From Salinicola salarius (GTDB lineage Bacteria > Pseudomonadota > Gammaproteobacteria > Pseudomonadales > Halomonadaceae): a stretch of DNA of 64,000 nucleotides. Both the position numbers and the translations under genes were made by a program. Shown here piece after piece: positions 26,971 through 36,270 of the stretch (positions are counted from its first letter, which is position 1; the number at the start of each line of letters is the position of its first letter). The DNA lies in assembly GCF_002179555.1 (NCBI RefSeq), contig NZ_NHOU01000006.1, positions 1 to 64,000 of the forward strand, in the 5' to 3' direction. The notes below the pieces were generated by a model, which did no database searches, had not been told where the DNA came from, and worked only from the letters and a program-made list of their open reading frames with translations.

Positions 26971-28269
26971 TCAGTGCAACTTCATCTTCGGCCGCAGGTA
27001 GCGGTTGAGGCCGTCGACGACGACAGTCATGCCGGTCTTGAAGATGCCGTGAATGGCCATCTGATGCATACGGTAGAGGGAAGCGTAGAACAGCTTGGCC
27101 AGCCTGCCCTCGATGAACAGGCTTCGCGCCGACGCGCCGCGCATGAGGCTGCCGACCGCCTCGAAGTGCGCCAGCGAGATCAGCGAGCCTCGATCATGAT
27201 AGACGAAGGGCTTCAGCGGTTTGCCATCCATGGCTGCACGCAGGTTATGGTAGCAATGGGTCGCCTGCTGATGCGCGGCCTGGGCGCGAGGAGGAACGCG
27301 CTTGTCGTCGGGCTGAGGGCAGGAGGCGCAGTCGCCGAACGCGAAGATGCGCTCGTCGTCCAGGCTCTGCAGTGTCTGGTTGACCTTGATCTGATGATTG
27401 CGCTCGGTGGCGAGCCCCAGTTCCGACAGGAATTCGGGCGCCCGGATGCCCGCTGCCCAGACGCTCAGGTCCGTCTCCAGCGGTTCGCCGTCGGCGGTGA
27501 TGAAGCCGTTGGCGTTGGCTTCTGTCACGCGCGTATCGACATGGATCTTGACGCCGAGCCGTTCGAGCTCGCCGTGCACGGCGCGGCTGATGCGCTCGGG
27601 CAGGGCGGGCAGAATGCGCGGCGCGGCCTCGATCAGGTGCACCTCGAGCTTGCCGCTGTCCATGGCCGTGAAGCCGTAGCTGTGCAGCATGCGTGACGCG
27701 CCGAAGAGTTCGGCGGCCAGTTCGACGCCGGTGGCGCCCGCCCCGACCAGGCCGACGGTCAGCTTGGGATGCGTCCGGCGCTCCGGGTCACTGTAGCGCA
27801 GGAAGGTATTGAGCATGTTGCGCCGGAAGCTCTCCGCCTGCTGCGGGCTGTCGATGAAGTGGCAGTGCCTGGCGACGCCGGGCGTGCCGAAGTCGTTGGA
27901 GACGCTGCCGACGGAAAGCACCAGATAGTCGTACTCGATCTGGCGTGCGGGCAGTACGACCGCATCGTCCTGATCGTGGATCGGCTCGAGGGTAATGGTC
28001 CGGTTGTCGCGGTCGATAGCGCTGAGGGTGCCGCGCTGAAAGCGATAGCCGTGGCTCTTCGAGTGCCCCTGATAGGAGACCTCATCGAGCCCGGAGTCGA
28101 GGGTGCCGGTGGCGATCTCGTGCAGCAGCGGTTTCCAGATGTGGGTCGGGTTGCGATCCACGAGGATGATGTCGGCACGCTGACGCTTGCCGAGCTTGCG
28201 ACCCAGTCGGGTTGCCAGCTCGAGTCCGCCCGCGCCGCCACCGACCACGACGATGCGTGGTGTGGTCAT
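26971..28269 (-). CDS. ndh: Type II NADH dehydrogenase (NDH-2)
   Basis: A 432-residue FAD-dependent, membrane-associated NADH:quinone oxidoreductase that does not pump protons. The N-terminal FAD motif is VVVGGGAGGLELATRLG, the NADH motif is VGLVGAGATGVELAAEL, and FAFGDCAS marks the C-terminal FAD contact. The C-terminal amphipathic region (FYASLYRMHQMAIHGIFKTG) probably anchors it to the membrane. The start at 28269 (MTTPRIVVVGGG) has GGAGC upstream; the longer frame lacks coding character. A 349-base divergent region separates it from gph. Confidence 0.93.
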   Translation of the reverse strand: MTTPRIVVVGGGAGGLELATRLGRKLGKRQRADIILVDRNPTHIWKPLLHEIATGTLDSGLDEVSYQGHSKSHGYRFQRGTLSAIDRDNRTITLEPIHDQDDAVVLPARQIEYDYLVLSVGSVSNDFGTPGVARHCHFIDSPQQAESFRRNMLNTFLRYSDPERRTHPKLTVGLVGAGATGVELAAELFGASRMLHSYGFTAMDSGKLEVHLIEAAPRILPALPERISRAVHGELERLGVKIHVDTRVTEANANGFITADGEPLETDLSVWAAGIRAPEFLSELGLATERNHQIKVNQTLQSLDDERIFAFGDCASCPQPDDKRVPPRAQAAHQQATHCYHNLRAAMDGKPLKPFVYHDRGSLISLAHFEAVGSLMRGASARSLFIEGRLAKLFYASLYRMHQMAIHGIFKTGMTVVVDGLNRYLRPKMKLH

Positions 28270-28618
28270 GGGAAGCTCCAATGTGAGAATCAGAAGGGGA
28301 ATGGCGAGAAAGAAACGAGAAAAATCGGGGGTGTCGAAGCGAGTCACGGTAAGGCAAGGCGGGGGCCTGAACGATCGCCAGGCCAGTGACCGACATGAGC
28401 GACATGAAACAGACGCAGCGATAGCCGAGCGGTGAGGATATCGGGCTGTGGAACTGCGCATTCACGGAAGTCGGTACCCGTCGATTCGACGAAAGATGGA
28501 GTCAAGGATACGCCGATCACCGGCGCTTGGCATCCGCGGGTTGCGTAAACTTACCGGCTTTTGGGTAAGCTAAAGATCGTAATCCCGACGCTCCGGCGCT
28601 ACAGACAAGGACGCATTC
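28270..28618. other. 349-base divergent promoter region of ndh and gph
   Basis: No gene is apparent. It contains a short inverted repeat, CTTACC at 28549-28554 with GGTAAG at 28564-28569 (about 50 bases before gph), which could be an operator. No consensus promoter was confidently placed. Confidence 0.5.
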
Positions 28619-29284
28619 ATGCACGCTCTGCTTCAGGACATTCGCCTGGTGGCCTTCGATCTCGATGGCACATTGATCGACTCCGTCCCCGACCTCGCGG
28701 CAGCGGTGGACGCCATGCTCATCGAGCTGGGCATGGTGGCGGTGGGCGAAGCGAAGGTTCGCGACTGGGTCGGGAACGGTTCCCGCAAGCTGGTCGAGCG
28801 GGCGCTGGAGAGCGTCCTCGAGCGAATGCCCGAAGCGGCGCTGCTGGAAGCGGCTCACGAAAACTTCCTGCGTCATTACCATGCCGCACCCTGCGAGCGG
28901 ACCCGCGTGTATCCCGGCGTCCGGGAGGCGCTCGACGCGCTGGAAAGCCGCTCGATCATTCTGACACTGATCACCAACAAGCCGGCGGCGTTCATCGATC
29001 CGATTCTCGAAGCGCTGGAACTGCGCCACTATTTCCGCGCGACGCTGGGCGGCGATTCGCTGTCGGAGAAGAAGCCTCATCCGGCGCCGCTGCTGCATCT
29101 GGCCGCGCGTTACGACATCGATCCCTCGCGGTGCCTGATGGTGGGGGATTCGCGGCATGACGTGGAAGCCGGAAAGCGCGCCGGCTTCCGCACGCTGGCC
29201 GTTCCCTACGGCTACAATCACGGCGAGCCGGTGGTCTCGAGCGAACCGGATGGCGTGGTTGAATCGCTGAGGGAACTCGTTTAG
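28619..29284 (+). CDS. gph: Phosphoglycolate phosphatase
   Basis: A 221-residue HAD-superfamily phosphatase acting on 2-phosphoglycolate, a DNA-repair and oxygenase by-product. HAD motif I is VAFDLDGTLIDSVPDL with both catalytic Asp residues, motif II is ILTLITNKP, motif III Lys is in SEKKPHPAP and motif IV is LMVGDSRHDVEAGKRAG. The gph-trpE order is as in Pseudomonas. A weak hairpin follows at 29296-29320. Confidence 0.94.
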   Translation: MHALLQDIRLVAFDLDGTLIDSVPDLAAAVDAMLIELGMVAVGEAKVRDWVGNGSRKLVERALESVLERMPEAALLEAAHENFLRHYHAAPCERTRVYPGVREALDALESRSIILTLITNKPAAFIDPILEALELRHYFRATLGGDSLSEKKPHPAPLLHLAARYDIDPSRCLMVGDSRHDVEAGKRAGFRTLAVPYGYNHGEPVVSSEPDGVVESLRELV

Positions 29285-29295
29285 GGTTTCCGGGA

Positions 29296-29320
29296 CGGCG
29301 CCAGGGCGGTTATGGCGCCG
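29296..29320 (+). terminator. Weak hairpin after gph
   Basis: A 7-bp stem (CGGCGCC 29296-29302 / GGCGCCG 29314-29320) followed by GTTTC, 12 bases past the gph stop. The T-tract is short, so partial termination is possible. Confidence 0.4.
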
Positions 29321-29369
29321 GTTTCAGCTCTCCCTGTTTTCCCGTTACCCCTTTCGACCGAGCTTTGAC

Positions 29370-29441
29370 ATGCAACCGGATACCCAACGCCTTTTCAGCC
29401 CCTGCGTCTCGATACGCCCGGTCAAGCGATGGCGATGGTGA
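29370..29441 (+). CDS. trpL: Candidate trp leader peptide (24 codons with stop)
   Basis: ATG at 29370 opens a 23-residue frame that ends in Arg-Trp-Arg-Trp and TGA at 29439-29441, 66 bases before trpE. Two Trp codons in the last three positions just before a stop are the signature of a ribosome-mediated trp attenuator. The ribosome-binding site is weak. Transcription attenuation of trpE is known in pseudomonads. A hairpin with a short T-run follows directly (29444-29486). No clear competing antiterminator pairing was found by eye. Confidence 0.6.
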   Translation: MQPDTQRLFSPCVSIRPVKRWRW

Positions 29442-29443
29442 TT

Positions 29444-29486
29444 ATCAGTCGTTATCTACGCAGCCGCCCTCACGATTGCTGATTTT
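29444..29486 (+). terminator. Candidate trpE attenuator hairpin
   Basis: ATCAGTCGT (29444-29452) pairs with ACGA (29472-29475) and CTGAT (29479-29483), leaving a 3-base bulge and a 19-base loop, followed by TTTT. It starts directly after the leader peptide stop. The stem is AT-rich and modest, so it is a tentative call. Confidence 0.45.
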
Positions 29487-29506
29487 CACTGCTGGAGCCC
29501 GGTCCC

Positions 29507-31006
29507 ATGATGACCCCCGATCGCTTTGCCGAGCTGGCGCAAGCCGGCTACAACCGTATTCCGGTCACCCGCGAGGTGCTGGCCGATCTCGATACGCCGC
29601 TCTCCACCTATCTCAAGCTCGCTGACGCCCCCTGGACCTTTCTGCTCGAGTCGGTACAGGGCGGAGAGAAGTGGGGTCGCTACTCGATCATCGGCCTGCC
29701 AAGCCGGGAACGCATCGAAGTGCGCGGCTTCACCGTGCGCCATATCGTCGATGGCGAGCAGCAGGGCGCCAGCGAAGTCGAGGACCCGCTGGCGTGGATC
29801 GAGCGGTTCCAGTCTCGATTCAAGGTGCCGGATCTCGACGACCAGCCGCGCTTCGATGGCGGTCTCGTAGGCTACTTCGGCTACGACACCATTCGCTATA
29901 TCGAGCCCAAGCTGCGCACCGCGCTGGCCGCCGAGAAACCCGATCCCATCGGCGTGCCGGACATCCTGCTGATGGTGTGCGACGATCTGGTCGTCTTCGA
30001 CAACCTCTCCGGCCGTCTGCAGCTGTGGACCCACGCCGATCCGGAAACGCCTCACGCCTACGATAATGCCGTCGAGCGGCTCGAGACGCTGGAACTGAAA
30101 CTGCGCAGCGCGACTTTCAATACGCTGAGTCCGGGAACCGGGCGGGCGGATGTCGCCGAAGACGATTTTCATGCCAGTTTCAGTGAGCAGGGCTACAAGG
30201 ACGCGGTCGCCAAGATCAAGGAGTACGTGCTGTCGGGGGATGTCATGCAGTGCGTGCCTTCCCAGCGCATGTCGATCCCGTATCAGGCGCCGCCGCTGGA
30301 TCTCTATCGTGCGCTGCGCAGTCTCAACCCGTCGCCCTACATGTTCTTCCTCAATCTCGAGGATCATCACGTGATCGGCTCCTCCCCGGAGATTCTGACG
30401 CGGCTGGAGGGTGGCGAGGTGACCGTGCGGCCGATCGCCGGCACGCGGCCGCGTGGTGCGACGCCGGAGCAGGACAAGGCGCTGGAGGAGGAGCTGCTGG
30501 CCGATCCCAAGGAGATCGCCGAGCATCTGATGCTGATCGACCTGGGGCGCAACGACATCGGCCGGATCAGCCAGGTCGGTACCGTCGAACTCACCGACAA
30601 AATGGCGATCGAGCGCTACTCCCATGTCATGCACATCGTCTCCAACGTGACCGGCAAGCTGCGCGAGGGAATGTCGGCGATGGACGTACTGCGCGCCACC
30701 TTCCCGGCGGGGACGCTCTCCGGCGCGCCCAAGATCCGGGCGATGGAGATCATCGACGAACTCGAACCGGTCAAGCGCGGCGTCTATTCCGGTGCCGTCG
30801 GGTATCTCTCCTGGCACGGCAACATGGACATGGCGATCGCGATTCGTACCGCCGTGCTGAAGGATGGCGAGCTCCACGTGCAGGCCGGTGGCGGTATCGT
30901 CGCCGACTCCAACCCCGACGACGAATGGCACGAGACGCTCAACAAGCGCCGCGCGCTGTTCCGCGCCGTCGCCATGGCCGAGAAAGGGCTCGATAACCTG
31001 GAATAG
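29507..31006 (+). CDS. trpE: Anthranilate synthase component I
   Basis: A 499-residue chorismate-utilising enzyme, first committed step of tryptophan synthesis, which needs the TrpG glutaminase as partner. An N-terminal feedback region ([18 protein letters not shown]) holds the LLES Trp-binding motif. The C-terminal catalytic domain shows [56 protein letters not shown] and [10 protein letters not shown]. trpG is not adjacent, as in Pseudomonas where trpE stands apart from trpGDC. An ATG one codon downstream (29510) is equally possible. Confidence 0.96.
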   Translation: MMTPDRFAELAQAGYNRIPVTREVLADLDTPLSTYLKLADAPWTFLLESVQGGEKWGRYSIIGLPSRERIEVRGFTVRHIVDGEQQGASEVEDPLAWIERFQSRFKVPDLDDQPRFDGGLVGYFGYDTIRYIEPKLRTALAAEKPDPIGVPDILLMVCDDLVVFDNLSGRLQLWTHADPETPHAYDNAVERLETLELKLRSATFNTLSPGTGRADVAEDDFHASFSEQGYKDAVAKIKEYVLSGDVMQCVPSQRMSIPYQAPPLDLYRALRSLNPSPYMFFLNLEDHHVIGSSPEILTRLEGGEVTVRPIAGTRPRGATPEQDKALEEELLADPKEIAEHLMLIDLGRNDIGRISQVGTVELTDKMAIERYSHVMHIVSNVTGKLREGMSAMDVLRATFPAGTLSGAPKIRAMEIIDELEPVKRGVYSGAVGYLSWHGNMDMAIAIRTAVLKDGELHVQAGGGIVADSNPDDEWHETLNKRRALFRAVAMAEKGLDNLE

Positions 31007-31064
31007 GCATCGGTTCGGCCGGGCTGTCATCGCCCGGTCACGATGATCGGTTTAGATCGGGGGC

Positions 31065-31772
31065 ATGCGACACGCTGCCCCCGATCGATTTCATGCCGAC
31101 TCTATCCTACTGCCGAGGCGCGCTCGCCTGCGGCGGCGGTGGATCGTGTTCCTCACCCTGGGGTTGCTCGTTGCAGGTTTCGTTGGCTGGGGCGGTGTTC
31201 CGCGGGAAGCGCTCGAGACGCTGCATCCACTGGCGCTGTTGATCGCCATGGCGGGCTTGCCGGCGCTGGGAATTCCGATGACGCCTTTCTACATTCTTGC
31301 CGGGTTGCGTTTCGGCGTGCCGGGCGGGCTGATGTTCTCGGCGGCGGCAACGCTGCTCAACCTGCTGCTCTGCTACGCGATCGCCAGGGGCCAGCTGCGG
31401 CCGGTTCTCCGCGCCTCCATCGAGCGGCGTTTTCCGGCGCTGGCAGGGCTGAACGATGCGCGCCAGGATGCCTGGCGCGTCACGTTCCTGATCAAGCTCG
31501 TTCCCGGTGTCCCGATGTTTCTCAAGCACTATGCGCTGGGAATTGCCGGCGTCCCGCTGTCGATCTACCTGAGCGTTGCCTTGTTGACCACCGGCCCTTA
31601 CGGCGTAGCCTTCGTGGTGCTGGGGCAATCCGCGCTGACCGGGGATATCGGTCAGGCGCTGATCGCGGCCGGGCTACTGGCGCTCATCGTGACGGCGGTG
31701 AACATCGGGCTAGGTCGCCGGGCACGGCGCCAGTCGCGCAGGGAGCCGAGTCTCGAGGCGGGGTTCGAGTAA
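31065..31772 (+). CDS. TVP38/TMEM64-type (VTT domain) membrane protein
   Basis: A 235-residue integral membrane protein with about five to six hydrophobic segments. The VTT/SNARE-associated domain is seen in ALGIPMTPFYILAGLRFGVPGGLMFSAAATLLNLLLCYAIARG, with a central re-entrant loop motif and KLVPGVPMFLKHYALGIAGVP. Related DedA-family proteins are proposed lipid scramblases or transporters; the role here is unknown. The only ATG in frame is at 31065, with G-rich sequence close upstream. It follows trpE by 58 bases and faces argF. Confidence 0.78.
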   Translation: MRHAAPDRFHADSILLPRRARLRRRWIVFLTLGLLVAGFVGWGGVPREALETLHPLALLIAMAGLPALGIPMTPFYILAGLRFGVPGGLMFSAAATLLNLLLCYAIARGQLRPVLRASIERRFPALAGLNDARQDAWRVTFLIKLVPGVPMFLKHYALGIAGVPLSIYLSVALLTTGPYGVAFVVLGQSALTGDIGQALIAAGLLALIVTAVNIGLGRRARRQSRREPSLEAGFE

Positions 31773-31837
31773 AGTGGAAAGAAGAAGGCCGCGAACCTGT
31801 CTCGGATCGCGGCCCATTGCGCTTCGCCCGGCAACCG

Positions 31838-32755
31838 TCAGTCGACCTGACCCAGCAGCAGAAATTCGATCAGTGCCTTCTGTGCGTGGAGCCGGTTGCC
31901 GGCTTCCTGCCAGACCACGGCGCGGGGATCGTCGAGCAGCGTCGTGCTGATCTCCTCGCCACGATGCGCCGGCAGGCAATGCAGGAAGATCGCCTCGTCC
32001 GAGGCCTGATCCAGCAGCGCTTCGGTGACCTGGAAGCCGGCGAAATCCCGCTCCCGCTTGGCCTGTTCTTCCTCCTGCCCCATCGAAGCCCAGACGTCCG
32101 TGGTCACCAGATCGGCACCGCGAACCGCCTCGGCCGGGTCGCGTACGATGACGGCGTGCTCGCCAGCGGCGTCGAGAATGTCCTGACGCGGCTCGTAACC
32201 CGCGGGGCAGCAGATGCGCAGCTGGAAATCGAACTGGCGCGCGGCGTTGATCCACGAATGGCACATGTTGTTGCCGTCACCCACCCACACGGCGGTCTTG
32301 CCCTTGACCGGCCCGCGGCACTCGGTCCAGGTCATCACGTCGGCCAGCAGCTGGCAGGGGTGGTAGTCGTCGGTGAGGGCGTTGATCACCGGTACCGAGC
32401 TGGCAGCGGCGAACTCCTCGAGGCCGGCGTGGGAGAAGGTCCGGATCATTACTGCATCGACCATTTCCGACAGCACCCGGGCCGTGTCGCCGATCGGCTC
32501 GCCGCGCCCGAGCTGGGTATCTCGCGATGACAGAAACAGCGCATGGCCGCCGAACTGTGCCATCGCGGTCTCGAACGATACACGTGTTCGCGTCGAAGAC
32601 TTCTCGAAGATCATCGCCAGCGTGCGATTGCTGAACGGCGTATAGGTCGGGCCGTTCGTCTTCAGACGGTTCTTGATCGTGATACCGCGCTGGATCAGGT
32701 AGTCGAGCTCGTCGGCGGAGAGATCCAGCAGGGTCAGAAAATGGCGTGCGCTCAT
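31838..32755 (-). CDS. argF: Ornithine carbamoyltransferase
   Basis: A 305-residue enzyme making citrulline from ornithine and carbamoyl phosphate. Carbamoyl-phosphate motif STRTR lies in [15 protein letters not shown]; ornithine-binding and active-site motifs are [11 protein letters not shown] and [10 protein letters not shown]. The ATG at 32755 ([10 protein letters not shown]) matches the family start; the longer open frame upstream is arginine-rich noise. A strong terminator-like structure lies 138 bases upstream on the same strand, raising the possibility of leader regulation. Confidence 0.95.
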   Translation of the reverse strand: MSARHFLTLLDLSADELDYLIQRGITIKNRLKTNGPTYTPFSNRTLAMIFEKSSTRTRVSFETAMAQFGGHALFLSSRDTQLGRGEPIGDTARVLSEMVDAVMIRTFSHAGLEEFAAASSVPVINALTDDYHPCQLLADVMTWTECRGPVKGKTAVWVGDGNNMCHSWINAARQFDFQLRICCPAGYEPRQDILDAAGEHAVIVRDPAEAVRGADLVTTDVWASMGQEEEQAKRERDFAGFQVTEALLDQASDEAIFLHCLPAHRGEEISTTLLDDPRAVVWQEAGNRLHAQKALIEFLLLGQVD

Positions 32756-33166
32756 GAGCGAGTTCCTGTCGTGGCTTGACGTTGAGACGTGGGCTTCAAG
32801 GCATGCGGCAATATCCAGGCGCGCCGCACGGCGAAATCGAGATCGTCGGCCGCAATCGCAGGCTATCCACGCGGTCGACTCGGAAAACAACGAAAAAAGC
32901 GCCGCGTCCCAAACGCCTGCGAAGGCGTCTGGCGAGACGGCGCCGTGATCGGCCCGTTATGCGTTTGCTACCGTCGTGGCCGATCCGTGCGAAAGCCAAT
33001 CATCCTAACCAGCCCCCGCGGGCGGCGCAACGGCATGAGAGCAGCTTCACAAGGCAACGGGGGTGTTTTCAGCCGGTGTCATCAGTAGAATGGAGGCACG
33101 GTCATTCACACTCGCGTACACGCGAAGAGTCGACATCGGTCTTCTCTTCCCGCTATAGGACGTCTC
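32756..33166. other. 411-base divergent region between argF and grxD
   Basis: No recognisable gene on either strand. A rho-independent terminator pointing toward argF occurs at 32893-32943. Two short frames (plus 32754-32948, and minus 32999-32796, very Arg-rich) have no family resemblance and are probably chance. The grxD promoter must lie in the right-hand half. Confidence 0.6.
32893..32943 (-). terminator. Strong terminator with six-T tract upstream of argF
   Basis: On the minus strand an outer stem (GCGCCGTC, 32943-32936, with GACGCGGCGC, 32908-32899, two-base bulge) encloses an inner stem (ACGCC 32928-32924 / GGCGT 32917-32913), and TTTTTT follows (32898-32893). No gene is upstream of it on that strand, so it ends either a small RNA or a prematurely terminated argF leader. 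Confidence 0.6.
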
Positions 33167-33511
33167 ATGAGCGATACCATCGAAGCGATCAAGCAGCAGA
33201 TCAGTGACAATGCCATTCTGCTCTACATGAAAGGATCGCCCCAGTTGCCGCAGTGCGGTTTCTCGGCGCAAGCGGTTCAGGCGCTGATGGCCTGCGGCGA
33301 GAAGTTTGCATTCGTCAATATTCTGGATAACCCGGATATTCGCGCCGAGCTGCCGAAGTACGCCAGCTGGCCGACCTTCCCCCAGCTATGGATCGAAGGC
33401 GAGCTGGTCGGCGGCTGCGATATCATCGTCGAGATGTATCAGAATGGTGAGCTGGAGCCCATGGTCAAGGCGGCTGCAGCCAAGGCGGCCGAGACTTCCA
33501 GCGACAGCTGA
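33167..33511 (+). CDS. grxD: Monothiol glutaredoxin Grx4
   Basis: A 114-residue CGFS-type glutaredoxin that carries and relays 2Fe-2S clusters. Cys30 is in the motif QCGFSAQAVQAL, preceded by MKGSPQLP, and ELVGGCDIIVEMYQNGEL holds the glutathione-binding GGCD. The length matches E. coli GrxD (115). It is a single-gene unit ended by a strong terminator at 33535. Confidence 0.95.
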   Translation: MSDTIEAIKQQISDNAILLYMKGSPQLPQCGFSAQAVQALMACGEKFAFVNILDNPDIRAELPKYASWPTFPQLWIEGELVGGCDIIVEMYQNGELEPMVKAAAAKAAETSSDS

Positions 33512-33534
33512 GCCGGATTGCAGCATCGTCAATG

Positions 33535-33563
33535 AAACGCCCCGTCATAGACGGGGCGTTTTT
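33535..33563 (+). terminator. Rho-independent terminator of grxD
   Basis: A 9-bp GC-rich stem (ACGCCCCGT 33537-33545 / ACGGGGCGT 33551-33559) with a 5-base loop, flanked by A and T runs (AA and TTTTT). It may also serve rnt, which converges from the other side. Confidence 0.9.
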
Positions 33564-33574
33564 CGTTCCGGCGT

Positions 33575-34240
33575 TCAGAGGTCGTCGAGTCCCTGCTCCT
33601 TCATGGCGAGGTTCCAGCCACCGAGATCCTTGAAGCGGTTGATAATGGCGCAGAAGAGCTCGGCCGTGCGCTCGGTGTCGTAGCTCGCCGAGTGCGCCGA
33701 GGAGTTGTCGAAGTCGATCCCGGCGGCCTGGCAGGCCCGCGCCAGCACGGTCTGCCCATACGCCAGTGCCGAGAGCGTGGCGGTGTCGAAACTGGAAAAC
33801 GGGTGGAAGGGGTTGCGCTTGATGTTGCAGCGATTGATGGCGGCGTTGAGAAAGCCCTGGTCGAAGGAGGCATTGTGACCGACCAGGATCGCGCGCGTGC
33901 AGTCATGGGACTTGATGGTCTTGCGAATCGGCTTGAAGATGCCGTCCAGGGCTTCGCGCTCGCTCACCGCAATCTGCTTGCGGAAGGCGCTGGATGGGTC
34001 GATGCCGGTAAAGTCCAGGGCCGACTGTTCGATGTTGGCGCCTTCGAAGGGCTCGACATGGAAGGCAATCGTATCGAGCGGCAGCAGGTTGCCCTGTTCG
34101 TCCATCGTCAACGGCACGGCGGCGATTTCCAGCAAAGCGTCCGTGGCTGAATTGAATCCGCCGGTCTCGATATCTATCACCACCGGGAGATACCCGCGAA
34201 AACGCTGCGCCATCAGCTCCTTCGTGCTGGCGTCCGACAT
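33575..34240 (-). CDS. rnt: Ribonuclease T
   Basis: A 221-residue 3'-5' exoribonuclease of the DEDD family that trims tRNA and other stable RNAs. Asp23 and Glu25 lie in [13 protein letters not shown]. Further motifs are [13 protein letters not shown] and [17 protein letters not shown], supplying the remaining acidic and His residues. The segment [10 protein letters not shown] is typical of Rnt. Start is at 34240 ([19 protein letters not shown]). It converges with grxD, separated by one terminator. Confidence 0.95.
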   Translation of the reverse strand: MSDASTKELMAQRFRGYLPVVIDIETGGFNSATDALLEIAAVPLTMDEQGNLLPLDTIAFHVEPFEGANIEQSALDFTGIDPSSAFRKQIAVSEREALDGIFKPIRKTIKSHDCTRAILVGHNASFDQGFLNAAINRCNIKRNPFHPFSSFDTATLSALAYGQTVLARACQAAGIDFDNSSAHSASYDTERTAELFCAIINRFKDLGGWNLAMKEQGLDDL

Positions 34241-34430
34241 GCAATGACTCCCGTTTCCTTGATGTAAGGATGATGAACTCGTGATGATTGGCGCCGGCTC
34301 GACAGGAGCGGATACACGCGGCGACCCGTGTCGTGATCGGATACCGCTCCGGGGCTGGCGACCGCGTAGAGTCTAGCAGTTTCGGTCATTGGCGTCCCGC
34401 CGCTTGGTGTTACCCGCCGGCCCGGGGCGT

Positions 34431-34436
34431 TATAAT
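34431..34436 (+). promoter_or_regulatory. Candidate -10 box of argG
   Basis: A perfect TATAAT lies 97 bases before the argG start codon. The -35 region at the usual spacing reads TGTTAC, far from consensus. No clear ArgR operator was seen, so promoter assignment is tentative. Confidence 0.45.
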
Positions 34437-34532
34437 CCACTTTATGTTTGGTCATAGACTGTGCCCGGTCGAAGACCGCCGTATGCCAACGAAACCTTGT
34501 CCATCAAGGCAATTTTGCTAAGGAGCTGTCGC

Positions 34533-35753
34533 ATGTCCGATGTCAAAAAGGTCGTCCTCGCCTATTCCGGCGGCCTTGACACTTCCGTGATCGTGAAGTG
34601 GCTGCAGGAAACCTATGCTTGCGAAGTGGTTACCTTCACCGCCGATATCGGCCAGGGCGAAGAGGTCGAACCGGCGCGAGCCAAGGCGCAGGCACTCGGG
34701 GTCAAGGAGATCTACATCGAGGACCTGCGAGAAGAGTTCGTGCGTGACTACGTCTATCCGATGTTTCGCGCCAACACGATCTACGAGGGCGAGTATCTGC
34801 TCGGTACTTCCATCGCCCGGCCGTTGATCGCCAAGCGCCTGATCGAGATCGCCAACGAAACCGGCGCCGATGCCATTTCCCACGGTGCCACCGGCAAGGG
34901 CAACGATCAGGTTCGCTTCGAACTGGGCGCCTACGCGCTGAAGCCGGGCGTCAAGGTCATCGCCCCGTGGCGGGAGTGGGATCTCAACTCCCGCGAGAAG
35001 CTGATGGCCTACTGCGAGGAGAACGATATCCCGGTCGACTTCTCCAAGAGCAAGAAGAAGTCGCCGTACTCGATGGATGCCAACCTGCTGCACATCTCCT
35101 ATGAGGGCGGCATTCTCGAGGATCCGTGGGCCGAAGCCGAAGAGGACATGTGGCGCTGGAGCGTTTCTCCGGAGGCCGCGCCGGACGAGCCGACCTATAT
35201 CGAGCTCACCTACGAGAAGGGCGATATCGTCGCGATCGATGGCGAATCCCTGAAGCCTCACGAAGTGCTGGCCAAGCTCAACAAGCTGGGCGGCGACAAC
35301 GGCATCGGCCGTCTCGATATCGTCGAGAACCGCTACGTCGGCATGAAGTCGCGCGGCTGTTACGAGACACCGGGAGGCACCATCATGCTGCGCGCCCATC
35401 GGGCGATCGAGTCGATCACGCTGGACCGCGAAGCGGCACACCTGAAAGACGAGCTGATGCCGAAGTACGCCAAGACGATCTACAACGGCTACTGGTGGAG
35501 TCCGGAGCGTCGCATGCTGCAGGCCGCGATCGACGAGACGCAGACGTTCGTCAACGGTGTCGTGCGCATGAAGCTCTACAAGGGCAGCGCCGTGGTCGTG
35601 GGTCGTCAATCCGAGCAGTCGCTGTTCGACGAGTCGATCGCCACGTTCGAAGACGACGCCGGCGCCTACGACCAGAAAGATGCCGAAGGCTTCATCAAGC
35701 TCAACGCACTGCGCCTGCGCATTGCGGCGGGCAAGGGCCGCTCCGCCAACTGA
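34533..35753 (+). CDS. argG: Argininosuccinate synthase
   Basis: A 406-residue enzyme joining citrulline and aspartate with ATP in arginine synthesis. The PP-loop motif is [16 protein letters not shown] at residues 9-24. Further family blocks are [28 protein letters not shown] and [21 protein letters not shown] at 34520-34525 supports the ATG at 34533; the open frame extends upstream without a good site. A long hairpin follows the stop before the next gene. Confidence 0.97.
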   Translation: MSDVKKVVLAYSGGLDTSVIVKWLQETYACEVVTFTADIGQGEEVEPARAKAQALGVKEIYIEDLREEFVRDYVYPMFRANTIYEGEYLLGTSIARPLIAKRLIEIANETGADAISHGATGKGNDQVRFELGAYALKPGVKVIAPWREWDLNSREKLMAYCEENDIPVDFSKSKKKSPYSMDANLLHISYEGGILEDPWAEAEEDMWRWSVSPEAAPDEPTYIELTYEKGDIVAIDGESLKPHEVLAKLNKLGGDNGIGRLDIVENRYVGMKSRGCYETPGGTIMLRAHRAIESITLDREAAHLKDELMPKYAKTIYNGYWWSPERRMLQAAIDETQTFVNGVVRMKLYKGSAVVVGRQSEQSLFDESIATFEDDAGAYDQKDAEGFIKLNALRLRIAAGKGRSAN

Positions 35754-35759
35754 GCATCA

Positions 35760-35805
35760 GCGGCCGCAGCTCTTGGAGAGTCACCCTCTATCAGAGCGCG
35801 GCCGC
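35760..35805 (+). terminator. Long hairpin between argG and the HlyU-like gene
   Basis: GCGGCCGC (35760-35767) pairs with GCGGCCGC (35798-35805), and GCTCT (35769-35773) with AGAGC (35793-35797), with one bulged base. The hairpin ends directly before the purine-rich ribosome site of the next gene. There is no T-tract, so it may attenuate or modulate translation rather than terminate. Confidence 0.4.
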
Positions 35806-35816
35806 GGGAGGAACGC

Positions 35817-36122
35817 ATGCTGAAGAAGTTGTTTTCCGGATTGCTGGGCGGCGGCGATGCCAAGCCCGCTGCGCCGCAGAAAGAGCGGGAACCGGTTGAG
35901 TACAAAGGGTTCCTGATCGTTCCCGATCCCCAGGACGCCGGGGGTCAGCATCGGGTCAGCGGCTGGATTCGCAAGCCCGTCGAAGGCGGGGAAACACGGG
36001 AGCGTCGCTTCGAGCGTTCCGATGTGGTGCCCGGCGAAGACGCCTGCGTCGAACTGACGATCGCCAAGAGTCAGCGTTACATCGATGATGTCGGCGACGA
36101 GATGTTCGACCAGCAGCATTGA
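35817..36122 (+). CDS. HlyU-family protein
   Basis: A 101-residue protein with the HlyU domain pattern (YKGFLIVPDPQDAGGQHRVSGWIRKP... and RRFERSDVVPGEDACVELTIAKSQRYIDDVG). The family name comes from a virulence regulator of Vibrio, but many members in other bacteria are short proteins of unknown role; regulation is not implied here. The N-terminal LLGGGDAKPAAPQ linker is low complexity. GGGAGG lies five bases before the ATG. A strong terminator follows at 36146. Confidence 0.8.
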   Translation: MLKKLFSGLLGGGDAKPAAPQKEREPVEYKGFLIVPDPQDAGGQHRVSGWIRKPVEGGETRERRFERSDVVPGEDACVELTIAKSQRYIDDVGDEMFDQQH

Positions 36123-36145
36123 GAGCGATCGAAACGTTCTCGACG

Positions 36146-36170
36146 ACGGCGCCATCACGGCGCCGTTTTT
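36146..36170 (+). terminator. Rho-independent terminator of the HlyU-like gene
   Basis: Perfect 8-bp stem (ACGGCGCC 36146-36153 / GGCGCCGT 36159-36166), loop of 5, followed by a T run to 36170. It is 24 bases past the stop. Confidence 0.85.
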
Positions 36171-36270
36171 GCGAATGGCGATGTCAACGATAACTTCCTA
36201 TGGTTAGTGGACCCCGGATTGAAAAGCGGGGGATTGGAAGTGTTCGAATCGTCGGCAAGGAAGCCAGTCC

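Noticed and set aside
29365-29370. TTGACA as a -35 box of trpE
   Set aside because: No -10 element lies 16-18 bases downstream, and it overlaps the leader start codon.
32754-32948. 64-codon plus-strand frame overlapping the argF start
   Set aside because: Antisense to the argF start codon, composition biased, and no family resemblance.
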